From Flavobacteriaceae bacterium (lineage in GTDB: Bacteria > Bacteroidota > Bacteroidia > Flavobacteriales > Flavobacteriaceae), in NCBI GenBank assembly GCA_003443635.1, contig CP031964.1:1768321-1832320 (forward strand): a stretch of DNA of 64,000 bases, read 5' to 3'. Position numbers and translations under genes: made by a program. Below, in pieces: positions 53,679 through 62,867 of the stretch. Positions within the stretch are counted from its first letter, which is position 1. The number at the start of each line of letters is the position of its first letter. Below the pieces are notes generated by a model. It worked only from the letters and a program-made list of their open reading frames with translations, was not told the DNA's origin and made no database searches.

Positions 53679-55307
53679 TTATACCTGCAACACACCCAAA
53701 TTAAAAGGTTTTTCAATAGGAGCATGGTTTGCGGCTTCAATACCCATACTCACCCAAGTACGAGTATCTAAAGGATCAATAACAGCATCTGTCCAAATAC
53801 GTGAAGCTGCATAATATGGAGAAACTTGATTGTCATAACGTGATTTAATACGATTAAACAATTCTTCTTCTTTTTCTTTAGTAAAAACTTCTCCCTGTTT
53901 TTCAAGAGATACTTTCTCTATTTGCAATAGTACTTTAGCAGCGGAGTTTCCACTCATTACTGCTAATTCAGCGCTAGGCCAAGCAGCAATTAATCTTGGA
54001 TCATAGGCTTTACCGCACATAGCATAATTCCCAGCCCCATAGCTATTTCCTATTACAATCGTAAACTTTGGCACCACAGAGTTACTTACAGCATTTACCA
54101 TTTTAGCGCCATCTTTTATAATGCCACCATGTTCACTTTTACTACCTACCATAAACCCAGTGACATCTTGTAAAAAAACCAACGGAATTTTCTTTTGATT
54201 ACAGTTGGCTATAAACCGTGTAGCTTTATCGGCAGAGTCGTTATAAATAACACCACCAAACTGCATTTCGCCTTTTTTTGTTTTTACTAGTTTTCGCTGA
54301 TTAGCGACAATACCAACTGCCCAGCCATCTATACGAGCATAAGCTGTAATAATGGTTTGCCCGTAACCCTCTTTATACTCATCAAACTCAGAATTATCTA
54401 CTAATCGTTTAATGATTTCTTTCATATCATATTGGTCTGCTCGCGATTTAGGTAAAAGACCATAAATATCTTGTGGATTTTCTTTTGGTTTTTCAGCTTT
54501 CACTTTATTAAAACCAGCTTTATCATAATCTCCAATTTTATCTATAAGTCGTTTTATAGTGTCTAATGCATCTTTATCATCTTTTGCTTTATAATCGGTA
54601 ACACCACTAATTTCACAATGTGTCGTTGCTCCACCTAAAGTTTCGTTATCAATACTTTCGCCAATAGCAGCTTTTACTAAATAACTTCCCGCTAAAAAAA
54701 TACTTCCTGTTTTATCAACAATTAAAGCTTCATCACTCATAATTGGTAAATAAGCACCACCAGCAACACAGCTACCCATAACGGCAGCAATTTGAGTAAT
54801 TCCCACACTACTCATTACTGCATTATTTCTAAAAATTCGCCCAAAATGTTCTTTATCTGGAAATATTTCATCTTGCATAGGTAAATACACACCAGCACTA
54901 TCTACCAAATATATAATAGGCAATTTATTTTCTATGGCTATTTCCTGAGCACGTAAATTCTTTTTTCCGGTAATAGGAAACCAAGCGCCAGCTTTTACAG
55001 TAGCATCATTGGCGACAACAATACACTGTTTGCCCTTTATATAACCAATTTTAATAACAACTCCACCTGAAGGACAACCTCCATGCTCTTCGTACATCCC
55101 TTCACCTGCAAAAGCGGCAATTTCAATAGATTTAGATTTAGGATCTAATAAATAATCTATACGCTCTCTAGCAGTTAGTTTTCCTTTAGCATGGTGTTTT
55201 TCTATACGTTTTTTTCCTCCACCCAGTTTAACTTGAGCAAAGCGTGATTTTAATTCTGAAAGTAAAAGTTTATTGTAATCTTCGTTTTTATTGAAGTCGA
55301 TATCCAT
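53679..55307 (-). CDS. Acyl-CoA carboxylase, carboxyltransferase (beta) subunit
   Basis: The 542-residue protein has the two crotonase-like carboxyltransferase lobes. The N lobe has HAKGKLTARERIDYLLD, HGGCPSGGVVIKIG and YLVDSAGVYLPMQ; the C lobe has PLVFLQDVTGFMVG and FTIVIGNSYGAGNYAMCGKAYDPR. The length and the EHGGIIKDGAKMV pattern fit methylcrotonyl-CoA or propionyl-CoA carboxylase beta subunits. It transfers carboxyl from biotin to the acyl-CoA. No biotin carboxylase or biotin-carrier gene is adjacent, so the alpha subunit is encoded elsewhere. The acyl specificity is unresolved. Confidence 0.92.
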   Translation of the reverse strand: MDIDFNKNEDYNKLLLSELKSRFAQVKLGGGKKRIEKHHAKGKLTARERIDYLLDPKSKSIEIAAFAGEGMYEEHGGCPSGGVVIKIGYIKGKQCIVVANDATVKAGAWFPITGKKNLRAQEIAIENKLPIIYLVDSAGVYLPMQDEIFPDKEHFGRIFRNNAVMSSVGITQIAAVMGSCVAGGAYLPIMSDEALIVDKTGSIFLAGSYLVKAAIGESIDNETLGGATTHCEISGVTDYKAKDDKDALDTIKRLIDKIGDYDKAGFNKVKAEKPKENPQDIYGLLPKSRADQYDMKEIIKRLVDNSEFDEYKEGYGQTIITAYARIDGWAVGIVANQRKLVKTKKGEMQFGGVIYNDSADKATRFIANCNQKKIPLVFLQDVTGFMVGSKSEHGGIIKDGAKMVNAVSNSVVPKFTIVIGNSYGAGNYAMCGKAYDPRLIAAWPSAELAVMSGNSAAKVLLQIEKVSLEKQGEVFTKEKEEELFNRIKSRYDNQVSPYYAASRIWTDAVIDPLDTRTWVSMGIEAANHAPIEKPFNLGVLQV

Positions 55308-55462
55308 TAATAAAAAATTTTGAGGTAAAAATACAAAAGTTTTAGTCCCTTAAAAAAGTGCTTCCTTAATAAAATTAACATTCAATTCACAATCTAAAAT
55401 ATAACCTCCTAAGCAAATTGATTAATTTTACATCTCTAAAAAATTTCTCAAATAAAAAACGA

Positions 55463-55993
55463 ATGAAACATATTATAGCTTTTGCTGGTAGCAATAGTAA
55501 AGCTTCAATAAATAGACAATTAGCACTTTATACTGCAAGTCAATTACATAATACAAATGTTATTGCTTTAGATCTTAATGATTTTGAATTACCAATGTAT
55601 GGAATGGATTATGAATTAGCTCATGGTGTTCCTAAAAATGCACAAATTTTTTTAGACCATATTAAAGCATCTGATGGAATTGTATTATCACTTGCAGAAC
55701 ATAACGGATCGTATGCTACTGTTTTTAAAAATCTCTTTGATTGGATGTCTAGAATTGACAAAAAACTATGGAGTAATAAACCAATGTTACTGATGGCCAC
55801 TTCTCCTGGCGGTAGAGGAGGCACTACAGTATTAGAAGTAGCTAAAAGTAGTTTCTCTCATATGGGTGGAAATATAGTTTCAGAGTTTTCACTACCATCA
55901 TTTGGAGAAAATTTTTCTGAAGAAGGAATTGTAGATTCAGATTTAAATGCGACTTTTATACGTGCAGTTTCTAATTTTGAAAATGCCCTATAA
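55463..55993 (+). CDS. NAD(P)H-dependent FMN reductase
   Basis: The 176-residue flavodoxin-fold protein starts with IIAFAGSNSKASINRQLALY (phosphate-binding loop for FMN) and has SLAEHNGSYATVFKNLFDW and LMATSPGGRGG. It reduces flavin or small quinone/azo/chromate compounds with NAD(P)H. I start it at the ATG at 55463 because an upstream TTG at 55418 would add fifteen residues not seen in the family. It is divergent from the carboxylase gene and 18 bases ahead of the pirin gene. Confidence 0.9.
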   Translation: MKHIIAFAGSNSKASINRQLALYTASQLHNTNVIALDLNDFELPMYGMDYELAHGVPKNAQIFLDHIKASDGIVLSLAEHNGSYATVFKNLFDWMSRIDKKLWSNKPMLLMATSPGGRGGTTVLEVAKSSFSHMGGNIVSEFSLPSFGENFSEEGIVDSDLNATFIRAVSNFENAL

Positions 55994-56011
55994 ACAAGAA
56001 AATTAAAATAT

Positions 56012-56881
56012 ATGAAATTAAGTAGTATAAAAACAATAGGTAGAAGTGATTTTGTAAATATGGGGCCTATCGAGTTACGTCAACCCATACCAACTCGAGA
56101 AATTCAAATGATTGATCCGTTTATACTACTACACCATTACGGACCTTATAAAATAGATTTTGAAAATAATCCTTTTGATTTAGGGCCACATCCTCATAGA
56201 GGTTTTGAACCTATTACGTTTTTAATTCAAGGGGAGCAATTGCATCGAGATTCTTTAGGAAATGAAAGCGTTGTAAAAGCTGGAGATGTACAATGGACTA
56301 CGGCAGGTAGAGGAATCATTCATGCAGAAGGACCAACAAAAGAATTTGTTGAAAAAGGAGGCGTACTTGAAGGAATTCAATTATGGTTGAATTTACCTTC
56401 TGAAAAGAAAATGATGCAACCTAATTATCAGCATATCAAAGAAGAAGAGTTTCCTGTAATCACTTCTGAAGATGGGAAGATAAAGCTTCAAATTATAGCG
56501 GGTCAGTTTGAGGGTAAAAATGGTAAAATACTAACTCAAACACCCGTCAATGCATTTATGATAGATGTTGAAGAAGAAGGGAAACATTTTATAGAATTAA
56601 ATAATACACATCATAATATGCTTTACCTTTTAAATGGTAGCGTAATAATAAATGACAGTGTGATTTTAGAAAAAGATTCAAAACAACTTATAGAGTTTAG
56701 TCAGGATGGTGAAGGATTTTCTATAAAAGGGAATTCAAAAAGTAAATTACTTTTTTTATCAGGAATACCTTTAAATGAGAAAGTTACTAGTTATGGTCCT
56801 TATGTTATGAATACACAAACAGAGATCATGGAGGCGCTGCGTGATTTTCAACAAGGTAAAATGGGTTTTCTTCCTAGATGA
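56012..56881 (+). CDS. Pirin-family protein
   Basis: The 289-residue bicupin has the pirin pattern FILLHHYGP, PHPHRGFEPITFLIQG, HRDSLGNESVVKAGDVQWTTAGRGIIHAE and EGIQLWLNLPSEKKM; the two His residues in PHPHRG, the later His and the Glu in HAE are the usual metal ligands. Bacterial pirins have quercetinase or protein-binding roles, or interact with metabolic enzymes; which one applies is not known. It follows the FMN reductase gene by 18 bases and is likely co-transcribed. Confidence 0.93.
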   Translation: MKLSSIKTIGRSDFVNMGPIELRQPIPTREIQMIDPFILLHHYGPYKIDFENNPFDLGPHPHRGFEPITFLIQGEQLHRDSLGNESVVKAGDVQWTTAGRGIIHAEGPTKEFVEKGGVLEGIQLWLNLPSEKKMMQPNYQHIKEEEFPVITSEDGKIKLQIIAGQFEGKNGKILTQTPVNAFMIDVEEEGKHFIELNNTHHNMLYLLNGSVIINDSVILEKDSKQLIEFSQDGEGFSIKGNSKSKLLFLSGIPLNEKVTSYGPYVMNTQTEIMEALRDFQQGKMGFLPR

Positions 56882-56956
56882 TAATTAACGATTCAAAAAG
56901 ATGATTATTTGCTTAAAAATACGATATTTGCTTTCTAACTTTTGTAATAGAGAATT

Positions 56957-57139
56957 ATGGCGATGAATAAAAATACAGTATTAGCTTGGGCTACTACAAT
57001 TATGATAATTGTAGGATTGAGTTTAATAGCGTTAGGAGCATTCAGATATGATGAAATTGCTGGATGGGGTTTTGCTGCTGTTGGATTTGGTTTTTTTGCT
57101 ATAGCTTGGGTATTTAATGCTTTAAAAGGCCGTGTTTAA
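56957..57139 (+). CDS. Small two-helix membrane protein (CAL67264 family)
   Basis: The 60-residue protein has two membrane helices (about 8-27 and 36-54) linked by FRYDEIAGWG. Its size and sequence (NTVLAWATTIMIIVG, GFAAVGFGFFAIAWVFNALKG) match the small flavobacterial membrane protein family CAL67264, which has no assigned function. It lies 84 bases ahead of ettA on the same strand; both ends are independent of pirin. Confidence 0.85.
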   Translation: MAMNKNTVLAWATTIMIIVGLSLIALGAFRYDEIAGWGFAAVGFGFFAIAWVFNALKGRV

Positions 57140-57223
57140 TTAATATTGCCTTTTATTTTTCTTCAAAAATATAATCTCTTAAATGAGTTTAATTTTAATC
57201 TTTTCAATTTTTAATAATAAATT

Positions 57224-58915
57224 ATGAGCGATGATAAGAAAGTAATCTTTTCAATGTCTGGACTTACAAAGACATTTCAAGGTGCTAATACTCCTGTTTT
57301 AAAAAATATATATTTAAGTTTTTTTTATGGTGCCAAAATTGGAATTTTAGGACTTAATGGTTCTGGTAAATCTACCTTATTAAAAATCATTGCTGGAGTT
57401 GATAAAAACTATCAAGGAGACATCACTTTTTTACAAGATTACTCCGTAGGGTTTTTAGAACAAGAGCCTCAGTTAGATAATGATAAAACTGTTATGGAAG
57501 TTGTTCGAGAAGGTGCTGCAGAGACTGTAGCTATACTTGACGAATACAACAAGATTAATGATATGTTTGGCTTAGAAGAAGTTTATTCAGATGCAGATAA
57601 AATGCAAAAATTAATGGATAGACAAGCTGTACTTCAAGATGAAATTGATGCTGCTAATGCTTGGGAATTAGATACCAAATTAGAGATTGCTATGGATGCT
57701 TTACGTACTCCTGACAGTGATAAAAAAATAGGTGTTTTATCAGGAGGAGAACGTCGTCGTGTAGCTTTATGTAGATTATTATTACAAGAACCAGATGTAT
57801 TACTATTGGATGAGCCTACCAATCATTTAGATGCTGAATCTGTACATTGGTTAGAACACCATTTAGCACAATATAAAGGTACTGTAATTGCTGTTACACA
57901 CGATAGATACTTTTTAGACAATGTTGCAGGTTGGATTCTTGAACTTGATAGAGGAGAAGGTATTCCTTGGAAAGGGAATTATTCTTCTTGGTTAGATCAA
58001 AAATCTAAACGACTTGCACAAGAAAGTAAAACGGCATCAAAACGCCAAAAAACTTTAGAAAGAGAATTAGAGTGGGTACGTCAGGGTACAAAAGGACGTC
58101 AAACGAAACAGAAAGCTCGTTTAAAAAATTATGATAAACTGATGAGTCAAGATCAAAAACAACTTGACGAAAAATTAGAAATATATATTCCTAATGGACC
58201 TCGTTTAGGTGTTAATGTAATTGAAGCCATTGATGTAAGTAAAGGTTATGACGATAAATTATTATATGAATCCCTTAACTTTAACCTTCCTCAAGCAGGA
58301 ATAGTAGGTGTTATTGGCCCTAATGGAGCTGGTAAAACAACTATTTTTAGAATGATAATGGGAGAAGAAATTGCTGATAAGGGTGAATTTAAAGTTGGAG
58401 AAACTGCACAAATTGCATATGTAGATCAATCTCATTCTAATATTGATCCTGAAAAATCAATTTGGCAAAATTTTAGCGATGAGCAAGAATTGATTATGAT
58501 GGGTGGTAAACAAGTAAACTCTAGAGCATACTTAAGTCGATTTAACTTCAGTGGCAGTGAACAAAATAAGAAAGTAAAATTACTTTCGGGAGGAGAACGA
58601 AATCGATTACACCTTGCAATGACGCTTAAAGAAGAAGGTAATGTATTACTTTTAGATGAACCTACTAACGATCTTGATGTTAATACGTTAAGAGCTTTGG
58701 AAGAAGGTTTGGAAAACTTTGCTGGTTGTGCAGTAGTGATAAGCCATGATAGATGGTTTTTAGATCGTATATGTACACATATTTTAGCCTTTGAAGGTGA
58801 TTCTCAAGTTTATTTCTTTGAAGGTAGTTTTAGTGATTATGAGGAAAATAAAAAGAAACGTCTTGGTGGTGATTTAACACCTAAACGTATTAAATATAAA
58901 AAACTTGTAAGATAA
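57224..58915 (+). CDS. ettA: Energy-dependent translational throttle protein EttA
   Basis: The 563-residue ABC-F protein has two ATPase domains, Walker [10 protein letters not shown] and GPNGAGKTT, signatures LSGGERRRV and LSGGERNRL, and Walker [14 protein letters not shown] and [13 protein letters not shown], joined by the PtIM linker with [25 protein letters not shown]. EttA binds the ribosomal E site and gates entry into elongation according to energy state. Length and the [20 protein letters not shown] terminus are typical. It ends in a strong terminator. Confidence 0.96.
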   Translation: MSDDKKVIFSMSGLTKTFQGANTPVLKNIYLSFFYGAKIGILGLNGSGKSTLLKIIAGVDKNYQGDITFLQDYSVGFLEQEPQLDNDKTVMEVVREGAAETVAILDEYNKINDMFGLEEVYSDADKMQKLMDRQAVLQDEIDAANAWELDTKLEIAMDALRTPDSDKKIGVLSGGERRRVALCRLLLQEPDVLLLDEPTNHLDAESVHWLEHHLAQYKGTVIAVTHDRYFLDNVAGWILELDRGEGIPWKGNYSSWLDQKSKRLAQESKTASKRQKTLERELEWVRQGTKGRQTKQKARLKNYDKLMSQDQKQLDEKLEIYIPNGPRLGVNVIEAIDVSKGYDDKLLYESLNFNLPQAGIVGVIGPNGAGKTTIFRMIMGEEIADKGEFKVGETAQIAYVDQSHSNIDPEKSIWQNFSDEQELIMMGGKQVNSRAYLSRFNFSGSEQNKKVKLLSGGERNRLHLAMTLKEEGNVLLLDEPTNDLDVNTLRALEEGLENFAGCAVVISHDRWFLDRICTHILAFEGDSQVYFFEGSFSDYEENKKKRLGGDLTPKRIKYKKLVR

Positions 58916-58938
58916 TTATTAGTTTTAATGAGTAACTA

Positions 58939-58968
58939 AAAAAACCAGCTAAATTTAGCTGGTTTTTT
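58939..58968 (+). terminator. ettA terminator
   Basis: A perfect 30-base palindrome (AAAAAACCAGCTAAA and its complement) ends in a six-T run and is functional in both directions. Confidence 0.88.
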
Positions 58969-59001
58969 AATTTAATTTTGAAATAATATTTTTTTTAAAC
59001 T

Positions 59002-59244
59002 CTATTTATTATCATATAGATGACCTTCAGTAAAGTCCTTATAAATTTTATTATCTTCTTCAGAATTTAATGTAGTCTTACGGCTTAAACGTTCATTTTC
59101 AGATTTTAACTTGTAAGATTTTCTTATACCAGCAATTAAAAGAATTAAAAAAAAAGAGACAGTTATAATCAATACTGTAACTATATTACTTTGCGCAGTT
59201 AAGGATAAGTAGGGATACCCTGTTAGTAAATTATTTAATAACAT
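59002..59244 (-). CDS. Small single-helix membrane protein, unknown
   Basis: The 80-residue protein has one membrane helix (about 20-43, IVTVLIITVSFFLILLIAGI) followed by a charged tail rich in Lys, Glu and Ser. No family is recognised. It is read on the minus strand, opposite to ettA, with the ettA terminator between them, and lies 82 bases from the end of the metallo-beta-lactamase-fold gene upstream on the same strand. Reality as a gene is moderately supported by codon style. Confidence 0.55.
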   Translation of the reverse strand: MLLNNLLTGYPYLSLTAQSNIVTVLIITVSFFLILLIAGIRKSYKLKSENERLSRKTTLNSEEDNKIYKDFTEGHLYDNK

Positions 59245-59326
59245 TGGGGGTGGTGATTTGGGTTAATAATAAGCCAAATATATAACTTAATTTTATAATA
59301 ATCAGTTGTTTATATGTTTTTTTAAT

Positions 59327-60055
59327 TTAATACCAATTTGCTAATACTACTTTTATGTCAGAATTACCTTTATTTACAAGGGTTTTAAACATTTCAACAT
59401 CACTTAAACCATTAGTGCCACGATAATGATAAGGATATACTTTTTTAGGTTTGAATTCTAAAACTGCATTAGCAGCACTTTTTTCAGTCATGGTATAAGG
59501 TAAATTCATACAAATAAAAGCTATATCTATGTTTTTAAGAGTTCTCATTTCAGGAATATCTTCAGTGTCCCCAGAAATGTAAATACGATCGCTTCCCAAA
59601 GTTATCACATAGCCATTACCACGCCCTTTAGTATGAAATTTTAAAGCTTCTTCACGTAAATTATACATTGGTATGGCTTCTACAGACAATTCTTTTGGGT
59701 TATAAGTATTACCATTATTAATTGTAACAATTGTTTTAGCTATAGATTTTGGAAGCCTTTCTGTGACTGCTTTAGGTGCAATTAATGTGGTATTATTTAA
59801 ATTTAAATCCTCAAGAGTTTTTATATTTAAATGATCACCATGTATATCTGTAATCAATACAAAATCAGCAGCTTTATATTTGCTAAAGACATCTTTCCCA
59901 CCAACAGGATCTATATAAATAACAGTATTATCATATTCTAAAACTAAAGTTCCGTGAGATATAGGATTAATAATAACTTCCTGAGCACTTAATTGGAAGT
60001 TATACACAGAAAGTGCTATAATTATTAAGATTATGGTAAGTTTTGTTGCTTTCAT
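59327..60055 (-). CDS. Secreted metallo-beta-lactamase-fold hydrolase (UlaG-like)
   Basis: A signal peptide (residues 1-24, ending LSAQ) precedes an MBL-fold domain with TDIHGDHLN (the HxHxDH variant reading IHGDH), ISGDTEDIPEM supplying an Asp ligand and YPYHYRG a His ligand. This resembles UlaG-type MBL proteins that hydrolyse lactone or phosphodiester-like substrates; here it should act in the periplasm. The substrate is unknown. A minus-strand TAATTTTG (60100-60107) is a candidate -7 box about 45 bases ahead of the ATG. Confidence 0.9.
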   Translation of the reverse strand: MKATKLTIILIIIALSVYNFQLSAQEVIINPISHGTLVLEYDNTVIYIDPVGGKDVFSKYKAADFVLITDIHGDHLNIKTLEDLNLNNTTLIAPKAVTERLPKSIAKTIVTINNGNTYNPKELSVEAIPMYNLREEALKFHTKGRGNGYVITLGSDRIYISGDTEDIPEMRTLKNIDIAFICMNLPYTMTEKSAANAVLEFKPKKVYPYHYRGTNGLSDVEMFKTLVNKGNSDIKVVLANWY

Positions 60056-60099
60056 AGTAATTTTTGAGTTTAGTTTTTTTATGAATCAAAATCGTGTAA

Positions 60100-60107
60100 C
60101 AAAATTA
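60100..60107 (-). promoter_or_regulatory. Candidate -7 box for the MBL-fold gene
   Basis: Minus-strand TAATTTTG matches TAnnTTTG; no matching -33 element is clear. It lies in the 160-base space between the divergent genes at 60055 and 60216. Confidence 0.4.
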
Positions 60108-60215
60108 AGTAATTTGATACAGATAATTTAAAGCAATATAAATTTTAAAAACCATATTTTTTAACGAAATTGCTTAACTAAAAACTATTCTTTAACATAA
60201 AAATATAACATACCT

Positions 60216-61568
60216 ATGTCTGACGATTTCGATTTATTAGAAACCAATTCCAATGAGAAGCAAGAAAAAGTAGATGTTAACTGGGGAAAAGCTATTGACC
60301 AGATGAAATCTAAATTATCTCAAGAAGATGACCCACAAGTGCGTCAAAAGATTTTGAATGCTACGTTAGATGATGTGGTGCATATGGCAGAGAAAGATCG
60401 AACAACTCTTTTAGATGCTATTAAGGATTTGACAGACTATCAAGACGAGGTAGGAATTATTTTTGAACGTTTTTCTGCACTTAATGCAAATGAACAAAAA
60501 GTTATAGATGATGCCCAAAAAGCTTTAGAACGAGCGAGAATAGAATTAGAAGATGCAGAAAGTAAAGCTGATAATTGGTGGAATAATTTATGGGGTAGGA
60601 AAAGTAAAATTAAAAGAGAACAAGCTGAATTAAAAGAAGCTGAAAAAGTTCGTGCAGCTGCTGATAATAAAGCAAAAGCTTTATTTCAACAACGTATTGA
60701 AAGTGCTGATGTTGAAACATTATTAAGCGAGTTATCTTATAAAAGTCAAGCAGCGGTAAAACGTTTGAGAGACCGCGAGATCGAAATAAAAGAAGTAGAA
60801 GATAAATTACAAGTTGCTATTGTTGAAGCTACCAAAAATCATACTAAAGCTTTAGAAAAGAAAAAAGAAGTAGAAGATAAATTGGAAGAGCGTTATGCAC
60901 TTTTAAAACAAGCGAGACAAGAATTGGAAGATATCGCAGATAAACAATCAACAGAATATGCAGAAGCTGTTGGTAAAGTAACAACATTAGAGCAAAAAGT
61001 TGAAGAATTAGAAGGCCTCAAAAACGCTTATACTACATTAGCTGCAAGTAAGGATAGTTTTGTACATAAGCACAATTTAACTATTAAAGTATTAACATCT
61101 TTACGTAGTAATTTGCAAACACATCGTGCAAAATTAAAATCAGATACAGAAGAGCGTCTTAAATATTACGATGGATATATCGTAGCTTTAAAAGCACGTA
61201 CAGATCAGGAGTTTGCAGCTATTTTAGAACATTTAGGAGTAAAAACCGATGAACACATCGGGGAAACTTTAGCAGCGATGCATACTGCTAGTGCTAAAGC
61301 TCGCCAAGATATGATGGATAATATTCCTGTTCACGAAAAGGTAATGCAAGGTGTCTATAGCAGTTATGCTGAAGCTTTACAAGAAATTAGAGCTAAAGAT
61401 GTAGACATTCAAAAGAATTTTGCTGAGCGTTATGGTATAGATATGAAAGAGATTTTTGAAGATTATTATGCTGTAGATGCAAACCAACCTTCTAGAGATG
61501 ATGATTCTGCAAATGAAAGTAACGGAGATAACAGTCCAGAACCAGATGGAGATGATTTATTAGGTTAG
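60216..61568 (+). CDS. Long coiled-coil cytosolic protein, unknown
   Basis: The 450-residue protein has no signal peptide or membrane helix. It opens with an acidic tail (SDDFDLLETN), has an amphipathic helical domain (about 25-95), then a long heptad-rich region rich in Ala, Glu, Lys and Leu (about 95-300) interrupted by WWNNLWGRKSKIKREQ, a second helical domain (about 300-425) and a low-complexity acidic Asp/Asn/Glu C terminus. No family is recognised; databases often give such proteins a loose 'microtubule-binding' label on coiled-coil similarity only. It is followed on the same strand by an unknown protein and an AAA+ ATPase, suggesting a structural partner for that ATPase. Confidence 0.8.
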   Translation: MSDDFDLLETNSNEKQEKVDVNWGKAIDQMKSKLSQEDDPQVRQKILNATLDDVVHMAEKDRTTLLDAIKDLTDYQDEVGIIFERFSALNANEQKVIDDAQKALERARIELEDAESKADNWWNNLWGRKSKIKREQAELKEAEKVRAAADNKAKALFQQRIESADVETLLSELSYKSQAAVKRLRDREIEIKEVEDKLQVAIVEATKNHTKALEKKKEVEDKLEERYALLKQARQELEDIADKQSTEYAEAVGKVTTLEQKVEELEGLKNAYTTLAASKDSFVHKHNLTIKVLTSLRSNLQTHRAKLKSDTEERLKYYDGYIVALKARTDQEFAAILEHLGVKTDEHIGETLAAMHTASAKARQDMMDNIPVHEKVMQGVYSSYAEALQEIRAKDVDIQKNFAERYGIDMKEIFEDYYAVDANQPSRDDDSANESNGDNSPEPDGDDLLG

Positions 61569-61743
61569 AGAAAATATTAAGTTATCTAACTGAATAGTAT
61601 AATCAAACTTTTTGACGACTTCTTTCTTTGCTACATTTCGCAATTAAAACAGAATGATAAAAAAAGAGTTTTAAGTAAACCTCAATGTTTAATAAAAAAT
61701 ATACTTTAAGTTTAAGTATTTACTTTTTAATTAATTCAATAGA

Positions 61744-62805
61744 ATGTCCATAAACCATATTGTAACACCATTAGATTCGGCGGTTCTAGACTCCAAAGAA
61801 CAGTATGTGTTTTATCACAAAATGGTAGATTTTGCACTAAAAGAACTCATTGTTAGTGTACAACAAAATGCGCTTTGTAATTCTAAAGAAATAGTACTAT
61901 TCAAACAGTATTGTGACTTATTATTATATTCTGTAGAAGCAATGCGTATTAAGTATATGTACGATGAAGAAGATAATATGAAAGTTGATTTAACAGATTC
62001 TGGATTCCCTAATTATTTAGAATTTCGTTATTTGTTTAATGATTTATCTCTTCGAGATAATTATCTAAAAAAACTCACAGATGTCTCTGTATTAAAAGAA
62101 GAATTTTTAGATCAATTAATGCGTAAAAAAAAACCAATTACACAGCATAAATTATTTCAAGCTGCATCTATCGTTTATTATACATCAGTAGAGCAGAAAT
62201 ATATTTTTAACAGGTTTGTACAAGGCAAAATTATCGAAGCTCCAGAAACAATTAAAGCAGAATATATGACGAGTTGGAGTTTTTATGATGTGTCTTATAA
62301 TCGACCTTTTATTTGTTTTATGTATTTTGATTATGATGGTAGAAATATTGAAAAGTATAAAAATGAAATTTATGAGATTTTAAAGAATTCTGCTGATCGT
62401 AAAATGACATTGGATACAATGGCTTATGGTATTGATCGAAAACTGAAGGATGTTTTTCCTAAACATATTAAGCGTATTGATTTGGGGCCATTACACAATG
62501 TATTTGCTAAAGATGAAAACGAGATTACTCATGCGGTTTTAGAAAGTATTGCAAAAAAAGAAGTAAAACTAGAATCATATGCTTTATCACTTAAAATAGA
62601 TGAAGTAAAATCAAATAATACATTTAAAGAAGGAGGTTTTTTCTCTGGACAAATATTACAAAAATGGAGTGATGTTGAGCATCAAGAATATGTGTTTGCA
62701 CCACATCGTATTATACAAATGCTTTATAATAAAGTACCAGATATAATGAATCAATTAGCGAAACCTCCAATTGAGATCGCAGAATTAAAAATAGATAAAG
62801 TTTAA
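61744..62805 (+). CDS. Uncharacterised soluble protein between coiled-coil and AAA+ genes
   Basis: I do not recognise a family. The 353-residue protein has no signal peptide or membrane helix and appears mostly alpha-helical in its N-terminal half (FYHKMVDFALKELIVSVQQNALCN, FKQYCDLLLYSVEAMRIKYMYDEED), with a stretch of alternating strand-like and helical segments around FICFMYFDYDGRNIEKYKNEIYEILKNSA, and a C-terminal part with APHRIIQMLYNKVPDIMNQLAKPP. It is 62 bases ahead of the AAA+ gene. The 175-base gap before it (61569-61743) has no clear terminator, so the three genes may be one transcript. A substrate adaptor or structural subunit for the ATPase is an inference from position. Confidence 0.82.
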   Translation: MSINHIVTPLDSAVLDSKEQYVFYHKMVDFALKELIVSVQQNALCNSKEIVLFKQYCDLLLYSVEAMRIKYMYDEEDNMKVDLTDSGFPNYLEFRYLFNDLSLRDNYLKKLTDVSVLKEEFLDQLMRKKKPITQHKLFQAASIVYYTSVEQKYIFNRFVQGKIIEAPETIKAEYMTSWSFYDVSYNRPFICFMYFDYDGRNIEKYKNEIYEILKNSADRKMTLDTMAYGIDRKLKDVFPKHIKRIDLGPLHNVFAKDENEITHAVLESIAKKEVKLESYALSLKIDEVKSNNTFKEGGFFSGQILQKWSDVEHQEYVFAPHRIIQMLYNKVPDIMNQLAKPPIEIAELKIDKV

Positions 62806-62867
62806 AATCAAAGTAAATTAAAGGAATAAACTAATTCATTTTACTTATAACGATGAAATAATAAAAC

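Noticed and set aside
60216..61568. TelA tellurite-resistance assignment for the coiled-coil protein
   Set aside because: Only the helical character is shared; no TelA signature was seen.
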